Positions 57,418-64,000 of a stretch of DNA of 64,000 nt are shown here, piece by piece. The notes below the pieces were generated by a model. It was given only the letters and a program-made list of their open reading frames with translations, made no database searches and had not been told where the DNA came from. Within the stretch, counting starts at the first letter, position 1; every line of letters begins with the position of its first letter. The DNA lies in the NCBI GenBank assembly GCA_000711775.1, contig ARYC01017334.1, forward strand, positions 1 to 64,000, read 5' to 3'. The position numbers and the translations under genes are program-made. This DNA is from Oxytricha trifallax. Taxonomy: Eukaryota > Ciliophora > Spirotrichea > Sporadotrichida > Oxytrichidae.

Positions 57418-58264
57418 AATATATATTTTCTATTATATGATAGAGTTATAATAAATGAATTATAATTTGAATATTGTTTATATAACGGAAAAAGTGGATA
57501 AGAAACGCACTAAAAATTATAAATTATGGGCAAATAAAATTTTTTTAAAAAATTAATTCAAATATATTATTTTTTTCCTTAATAGTCTGAGTATTGCTAT
57601 GAAAACAAAGTGTTCTATAAAAGCTACTGATTAAAGGTCATACAAAAGTTTAAAATTTGAGAAGATAAACGGCAAAAATTATATTAGAATCAAGACTAAT
57701 AATTTTTAAATAACATTTTAGTTTTTCTATAATATCTGTTTTTTATAATTTACTTATAAAAATTCTTTGATTTTGTCCTATTAAAGCATGATTATTAATG
57801 ATTCAATTAAATAATTTTAATTTCATTTTTGTCGACATTTACTCAAAAATTTCTTGACTAAAATTAAATTTAAAAATTAAAGAAATTTAAAATATAGCTT
57901 TTAAATTGAATATCAGTTTATTTCACAAAATCTTGATTATTGATAAAATATATAAAAAGAAATAAAGATTAAATATAAATACATTAGTAATTACAACTGC
58001 CACGAATTAGTCTGTCTTGAAGATCAAATTTGAGAGTGACCATTTACCGTTATGTTGCACAGAGTATCAGTTACAGTTTTTTCCGGAATGTGTCTCGTAA
58101 TCTCAAGAAAAAAGCCAGTTGACACATTTCACAATAGATTATCTGAAAACTCCCGTGTACTATAGGGCGATTTGACAGGTTGACACATTTGACACAAGAT
58201 TTTTGTCAATTATCTGGATTTAACCTAATTAAATTAATTAAATTAAATTAAAATTCTAATGAAA

Positions 58265-58340
58265 TAAATATATATAATCAAACTGAAAGTTGACACATTT
58301 GACACTTTTGACACATTTGACAGCTGTCAAATCCTAACCG
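58265..58340. repeat. Iteron-like TTTGACAC repeats in the left TIR
   Basis: About four copies of TTGACACATTTGACA-type units followed by the GACAGCTGTC palindrome, mirrored at about 59875-59920. This is the style of Rep-binding sites. Confidence 0.6.
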
Positions 58341-58469
58341 TAAATGTGAAATGTATAATTAGAAATATTATTAAATCATAATCAATTAAATATTAGGATT
58401 AATGGTGAGAGTGCTTGCTCATATGCGATAGATTCTTCTTACAGTATCGGCAATTACTTTTCTATTAAA

Positions 58470-59754
58470 TGAATTATAGGCACACATTTCTACTAAGCGT
58501 AATATCCCTATGGTGTAGAAAATTCTGAGACAGCAATTCAGAAGCTCAAAAGTATAAATAAGAGGATTGAATATGCAAGCGTATACTAGGATCTTGACAA
58601 TTAGCGCACTTATCTAGAGTTTGGCTGCTTTAAAACTACAGTAGGCCTTCACTGAAATCACTTCATTCAGGAAAAAAGTCTAGGAACAAAGATCCTAAAA
58701 TAACTTGGCATTTAGATCTCCTTGGTTGAAGAAAAAAGAATTAAAGACGTGTTGACAAGAACGTAAAATGTAATACAGATTGATGGCGATAGCTCAATAT
58801 TCAAACAGTTAAAATCAAGCATCAGTGCACAGAGATAAAGCTCAAAGACATTAGAATCAAGCAAGACGAAACTCGAGATGCTCATAGAGTTCGCAGATCT
58901 AGTCAAAAAAGGAGAAGTCAAGGATCTGTCTGAATATGTCAGGTAACACTGGGAGAACTCAAATGATCTGGTCATGATATCGGAGATTGAACCAAAGCTA
59001 AGGTAGTTGTTGAAGCTTCTCAGGGGAACTGGACTAATTGAGAGAAAGCTAATTCCAGTTGTAGAATCTTTGCGGACATTCGTATTAAGAAACTAGTAGG
59101 AATACAACGATGCCTAGTAACTTGAATATTCTGAGTTGGAGGAATGGGGTTATGCTGACGCTCTCGATGCCTTGTACTTAGTAATAATTGCGAAAGATAA
59201 TAAAAAGAAATGCTGCGTTTGGCTTTATGGTTTTGCTGATACTGGAAAGACCTCGATAGTTAGGATGCTATAACAGATCTTTTTCTGCGCTGTACTCTAG
59301 GAGGGCTAATCACATTTTAAGCTGCAAGTGATTCCTATCAATTTCTAGCCCTAGATTGTTTTGATGGATTAGATGAATGACAAGCACTTTTTTCAATCTG
59401 ATAGAGTGGCTAAGATGAAGAGACTCTTGGAGGGTAAGGGTTACTCAACAGAGGCAAATTACGGGGAGATGACTTTAGAGTATGTAGACGCTTCATTAGT
59501 GATAACAACTAACTCAAAGCCTTTGAAAAAGCTAAAGAAGATCGATCAGGAAGCATTCCAGTCTAGATGTCATTTAATTAATCTAAGCAATGTGAAGAAG
59601 CAAGTGGACAACAAGCTACCATTCAACAATGTCCAGATGGCCTAGTATTTCATGTAAATACTTGAGATGGAGAGGACATAAGCTTAATACTCACAAGAAA
59701 GCGAAGTGAACAGAGAAGTGAGCACAATCATACAGAACCTAATTGAGTAATGAA
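58470..59754 (+). CDS. Rep-like protein with superfamily 3 helicase domain
   Basis: The C-terminal half is a clear SF3 helicase: Walker A in YGFADTGKTS, a Walker B-like hydrophobic strand ending in Asp, motif C in LVITTNS, and a downstream Arg (SRCHLINL) as in viral replication helicases. The N-terminal part resembles a Rep endonuclease region, but the HUH motif cannot be confirmed. Such proteins nick or unwind DNA at repeated sites near replication origins of small DNA viruses and plasmids. As a fossil in a germline genome, activity is doubtful. Confidence 0.7.
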
Positions 59755-60327
59755 AAACTCCATAAAATACATTAAGTTTTAATTCATTAGCAGTAATTCC
59801 TAAACCTGTTTTATTCACTCTCTTCTAAAGTACTATTTATTTCTAATTATACATTTCACATTTACGGTTAGGATTTGACAGCTGTCAAATGTGTCAAAAG
59901 TGTCAAATGTGTCAACTTTCAGTTTGATTATATATATTTATTTCATTAGAATTTTAATTTAATTTAATTAATTTAATTAGGTTAAATCCAGATAATTGAC
60001 AAAAATCTTGTGTCAAATGTGTCAACCTGTCAAATCGCCCTATAGTACACGGGAGATTTCAGATAATCTATTGTGAAATGTGTCAACTGGCTTTTTTCTT
60101 TGAGATTACGAGACACATTCCGGAAAAAACTGTAACTGATACTCTGTGCAACATAACGGTAAATGGTCACTCTCAAATTTGATCTTCAAGACAGACTAAT
60201 TCGTGGCAGTTGTAATTACTAATGTATTTATATTTAATCTTTATTTCTTTTTATATATTTTATCAATAATCAAGATTTTGTGAAATAAACTGATATTCAA
60301 TTAATAACAAATAAAAAATAAAAAAAA

Positions 60328-60877
60328 ATGAAAATTTGCAGAGCAAAATATGGCGGTGAACTTAAATATAATGTAAGTTTCTAAAAGTAAATTGTAAAAG
60401 TATTTTTTGTGGTCCTACCTAAATAGACTGGAGCTGTCAAAGAACAGGCGGTTCATTAAGTCCTTCGAGAAGTAACAAGGAAATAGAAAAGATTAAACAT
60501 AAAATCCCTCTTTGTCAGGCCAGATACAACTTTTAGATCCTAAAACAATTAAGTTAAGTCTGAATGGAATTTTAAGAATCCTGAATTTATGTATTAAATA
60601 TGAAAAACTCCACAAGGTCTCACCTTCTAGAAGGGGTGCCTTCTTTGTAATATATTATTAGATTTGTCTTAATTACTTACGGATTAAAAAATTCTAGTTG
60701 AAAAGGAAAGGAGGTAATGCATAGATATTGAGGATGAAGAAAATGAAAATGTTTTTTTTACAATTGCATTTTTATTCTTTACTATTACTAATTGATATTA
60801 TTGAAAAATTCATAAAAAATAGGAAAAATAGAGAACTGCAAATACAGAATTAATCTATTTAATCCTAACCGTATTGA
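60328..60877 (+). CDS. Small unassigned gene just outside the Rep element
   Basis: ATG at 60328 (MKICRAKYGGELKYN), a 28-nt intron starting GTAAGTTTC, then YFLWSYLNRLELSKNRRFIK and GQIQLLDPKTIKLSLNG, with TGA at 60875-60877. Near 60728-60770 another frame gives an acidic run (IDIEDEENENVFF). The plan of short exon, GTAAGTT intron and acidic end is like the small TBE derivatives, so this could be another element rather than a host gene. Confidence 0.4.
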
Positions 60878-60929
60878 TTTTGAGATACTTGTAAAAATAG
60901 TTTAATTCATAATTAGATTAATACTTAAC

Positions 60930-61755
60930 TAATATTATACATAATTATAAAAACTGCAAAAGATTAAGCCTCCTCAAAATAAAAAGTTGCCAAGAAACGA
61001 AAATTATCTTACTATCTTCAACATATTAACCAGCAAAATGCTAACCTTCAAATCAAGACTCAGCTGTTGTATCATCATCAGCTCAAAACTAGCAGTTCCT
61101 TCCACATTTTCAAGATTTTGCACTAATAAATTATACAATTACTAATACAAGTTGATCACTCAAGCAATCTAATTTTAACCCAGGCGATAATTTTGCAATC
61201 AAATGAAAACTTCTTGATGAGCTCAATTGACAAATCAAAGTTGGAAGAATCCTTGACTAATTGGACCTATCATATTACTTTAGAAAAACAATGTTCATTT
61301 TATTGTGAGATTTAGATTAAACACATTGAAATGTGTGAAGTTCGTTGACGATATCAAGCCAATATGAGAAGATAAGCCAATAAGTTTTGTAGAAGGATAA
61401 GATACTAGAAAGATGGATTCTCTAACAAGCTCTGGAAAGATTCAACACTTTCTATGATTGGAAAAAAATTCGAATTAGATAACGAGTTCCATGGTAAAGT
61501 TGTTGTCATTATTCTAATTGCCGGCATGATCGCAGTTTGGAACAAGGATTATTCAGAGGTTAAGCGGTAGTTGATCAAATCAAAAATTAAAGCAGATCTC
61601 ATTTAAGCATTGAACTTCTTAAATGATGTAAAAATGGACAACTAGCAATACACCAGAAACTCTCTATCAACTAGAGTCAAGCACGAAATTAGCTAAAAGA
61701 TGAAAAATAAGGACTCAATAGAGTAAATTTGGTGTTACAAAATATGTTGAAGGAA
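60930..61755 (+). CDS. Unassigned charged protein
   Basis: Two overlapping frames are protein-like in the first part (61030-61200; one has QDSAVVSSSAQNQQFLPHFQ). A single frame then runs from about 61200 (SNENFLMSSIDKSKLEES) through CSFYCEIQIKHIEMCEV, KFELDNEFHGKVVVIILIAG (possible membrane or core strand) and QALNFLNDVKMDNQQY to a TGA near 61753. One in-frame TGA near 61346. No family recognised. Confidence 0.4.
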
Positions 61756-62443
61756 CTAATAGCAATCCTAATAATAATAAATAATATCAGCAGCTACCAT
61801 AATACTAAACTTGAAATTGCAGTGACAAAGATAAAATCCTAAGAATGCTTATTTCAAGATGAAAATGTTGAAAGAACCCATAGAGACTAAAAATCAGTAT
61901 AAATAAGAACAGTAGTATAAAAAATCTCAAGGACTGTGAATAAATATTAAAAAACTACTTCTGCATTTGTTACTTCAACAACCAGCAAATAAATATACAT
62001 TAAAATGATTTAGACATTAAAATCTATTTACAAGTAATTCAAAATCAATTCAGTTAGAATTAAATAGATTAATTCTGTATTAGCAGTCCTCTATTTTTAC
62101 TATATTTAATAAATTTTTCAATAATTAACTTATATAAAAATTTAAATTTATTTTCTTAAAAATATCTTAAATCTATTTTTTACACATAATTGAATTTCAA
62201 GATATTATATTAAAACTTGATTAAGATAATTAAACTCATACAATGAAGTTTTAATTACATTTCATAAAAGTCAAGTTAAATAAAGTCTTTCTTGTTCAAA
62301 TTCTTATACTTACCAATGGCTTCTGTTGAAGCTAGTTGAACTTTGTTGAAACTTAAAATATTTTCAATCAGGAATTGTGAATTCTAAGAAATATCTCAAG
62401 ATGCTGTTGTTAAGAAGTCTATAAGTCTGTAAAATACTGATCT

Positions 62444-62502
62444 GGCCTGACAACCTTTAAAATAATTGTCAGGCCTGACAATCTTTTAAATAATTGTCAG
62501 GC
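62444..62502. repeat. Two tandem GCCTGACAA...TTGTCAGGC hairpins
   Basis: Two ~30-bp palindromes (62444-62475 and 62473-62502) share the middle GGCC, so they overlap. Centres are TTTAAA-like. Confidence 0.85.
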
Positions 62503-62801
62503 GAGGTAATTTTAGATATAATGTTCCAAAAGTAATTAAGAGATATAGAAAAGGATTTAGAACATTGTTCTAATTATCCCTATTAAATATAAAGGGTCCA
62601 TCAATATCATATGAGATATTCAAATAGGCACCCTATAAAAGCCATTTGGACTTTATCTAAAACCAAAAGGAATTAACAATACTGAAAAGGAAACTAATAG
62701 TAAAAAATACAATAATAAGAAAAGCAATTATATTAAAAATCAAAGAATAAATTTAAAATCATTGGTACTGATTATACTTTAAACCATTAAAAAAAAATGG
62801 G

Positions 62802-62833
62802 GGCCTGACAATTATTTAAAAGATTGTCAGGCC
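62802..62833. repeat. Third GGCCTGACAA hairpin
   Basis: GGCCTGACAATTATTTAAAA and its complement, 300 bp after the first two. Confidence 0.85.
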
Positions 62834-62839
62834 AAGAAA

Positions 62840-64000
62840 ATAAATAAAATTCAAATATTAACAAAAAAATAAATATTAAAGTTAGAATATGCAATAATAA
62901 TTAAAGGAAGTACAACTTACTTGACTTGTATGAATTCTACTTCATAAATTTTATTCATTAATGTAGATTTTTTAAATTGAGAGTCCCTATTAACTAAAAT
63001 ATTTAAAAGCAAAAATAGTTTTATTGAAAAATTATCAAAACTATAAGTAAAAAGAACTCTTGATTACGGTAACTTACCATACACATAAATTATACTTATG
63101 ACAATAAAGTACTTTAAACGTAAAATTTAATATATCCAATTTATAATTCTTTTAAGACTTTACTGGATTAAATCTCTTGTATTTTAAATAAGTTTGATCC
63201 TAATAATTGAATAATATTTTCTCAGGGTCTCATTTAAAATATAAAATAATTTTATTTAAACTAACATTATTTTAATTAATTGTAATATGAAAAGCTTAAT
63301 TACTTTTCTAAAGTTTAATAACAATTATTTATATTTTTGTGGAGAAGTTTAACATGTTGAATTTTGTAACTTAATTAATATTGGACTAATACTTGTATAG
63401 AAGTTTCTATTTTAAACAAAAAAATAATATACAATTATTTTTAGTTATAAATAATGTAAAAATTATTCTTTTCATTGGGTGTAATATTTTATCATTGCAA
63501 AGTCATATAGTAAAAATCAAAAATAATTCTGAAAAATCTGCGAAATTTTAAGTTTAAAACTTGAAGGAAATAAAACCACCAAAAAACTATATTTTTCAAA
63601 CATTCATTTTATCTTCTTTACAATAGCTTAATGTTGAAAAGAAATAATTTTATGAAATCATAATAATTAATATTATAAAAATGAGCGATTTAGTTATGAA
63701 TTATTTATATAATATTGTCTAATCTATTTGTGGCGTGATGATCAAGAATAAAGATGCTAATTGATCACAAAAAAATTCTCATAAAGCAGTTAACTAAATA
63801 AATTTTTATTATTATTTTTTAAATTAAAACTTATTATTAGAGAATTTAATAAAAAAATTAATACTAATAAAAACTCTTAAAATTGAATTCAGATTTTAAT
63901 AAATCAAGCAAGATTCAAAAACTTTCATGTAATCCCTGTTAATATTTCTCATGAGTCAAATTTAATTCTAAATTTACTTTTCAGGCTAATTTAAGCAAAG
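62840..64000. other. AT-rich end of window
   Basis: No gene recognised on either strand. Confidence 0.35.

Larger units (their letters stand above)
57904..60302. mobile_element. Rep/SF3-helicase element with ~465-bp inverted repeats (virus- or plasmid-derived fossil)
   Basis: The left repeat (57904-58367) and right repeat (59837-60302) are almost identical inverted copies. This near-identity suggests a recent insertion or repeat homogenisation. Near their inner ends are short GTGTCAAAT-type direct repeats and a TTTGACAGCTGTCAAA palindrome. One gene lies between. It looks nearly whole, with about one or two breaks in its first part. The target duplication is unclear (A/T-only flanks). Confidence 0.75.

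Overview
The window looks like germline (micronuclear) DNA of a spirotrich ciliate of the Oxytricha/Stylonychia kind. Three things point there. First, open frames only make sense if TAA and TAG encode glutamine and TGA is the stop. Second, G4T4 telomere-type repeats sit inside the sequence, at the end of a transposon (7635-7651) and at 52911-52925. Third, genes are interrupted by short AT-rich segments and mobile elements flanked by short direct repeats, and removing each insert with one repeat copy restores the reading frame. That is the layout of internal eliminated sequences (IES) and telomere-bearing elements (TBE). No rRNA, tRNA or CRISPR array was recognised. The DNA is very AT-rich. Many genes also carry real frameshifts or an in-frame TGA, so part of the window is probably decaying germline-only gene copies.

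Layout. 1-3160: the edge of a minus-strand gene, then a Gln/Asn-rich gene whose last codons are split by a 1.2 kb element with 8-bp target repeats. 4.5-8.1 kb: a beta-helix-like gene split by a 1.0 kb element with telomeric ends. 8.2-10.9 kb: membrane-protein remnants. 10.9-14.7 kb: minus-strand coiled-coil and winged-helix-like genes. 14.9-24.3 kb: a host gene, or two adjacent ones, ending in a TCP10/CENPJ (CPAP) domain and split by a nested mobile block. In that block a 4.4 kb TBE-like transposon (transposase, 22-kDa-type protein, zinc-finger/kinase) sits inside a small relative of itself. 24.5-30.4 kb: several unassigned genes. 31-36.3 kb: a tandem-rhodanese sulfurtransferase copy (missing its catalytic cysteine and split by an IES that holds a MITE), then a KH-domain RNA-binding protein. 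36.6-42.1 kb: a minus-strand gene, a foldback element, a LINE remnant and a membrane protein. 42.1-46.2 kb: AT-rich, no gene seen. 46.2-52.9 kb: a second TBE-related module with an MT-A70-type methyltransferase, a DDE transposase and a 22-kDa-type protein, followed by a coiled-coil gene split by a 337-bp MITE. 53-57 kb: mostly AT-rich. 57.0-57.4 kb: another small TBE derivative. 57.9-60.3 kb: a Rep/SF3-helicase element with 465-bp inverted repeats. 60.3-64 kb: two unassigned genes and a cluster of hairpins.

How it works together. The mobile genes form transposition modules: a DDE transposase plus a shared 22-kDa-type partner plus a swappable third gene, either a zinc-finger kinase or a methyltransferase. 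The host genes are their targets. Insertions fall at AAT/ANT sites or inside IESs, where developmental excision would remove them cleanly. Boundaries given as round numbers are approximate. All frames were read by eye in the ciliate code, and regions called empty could still hold short or decayed exons.
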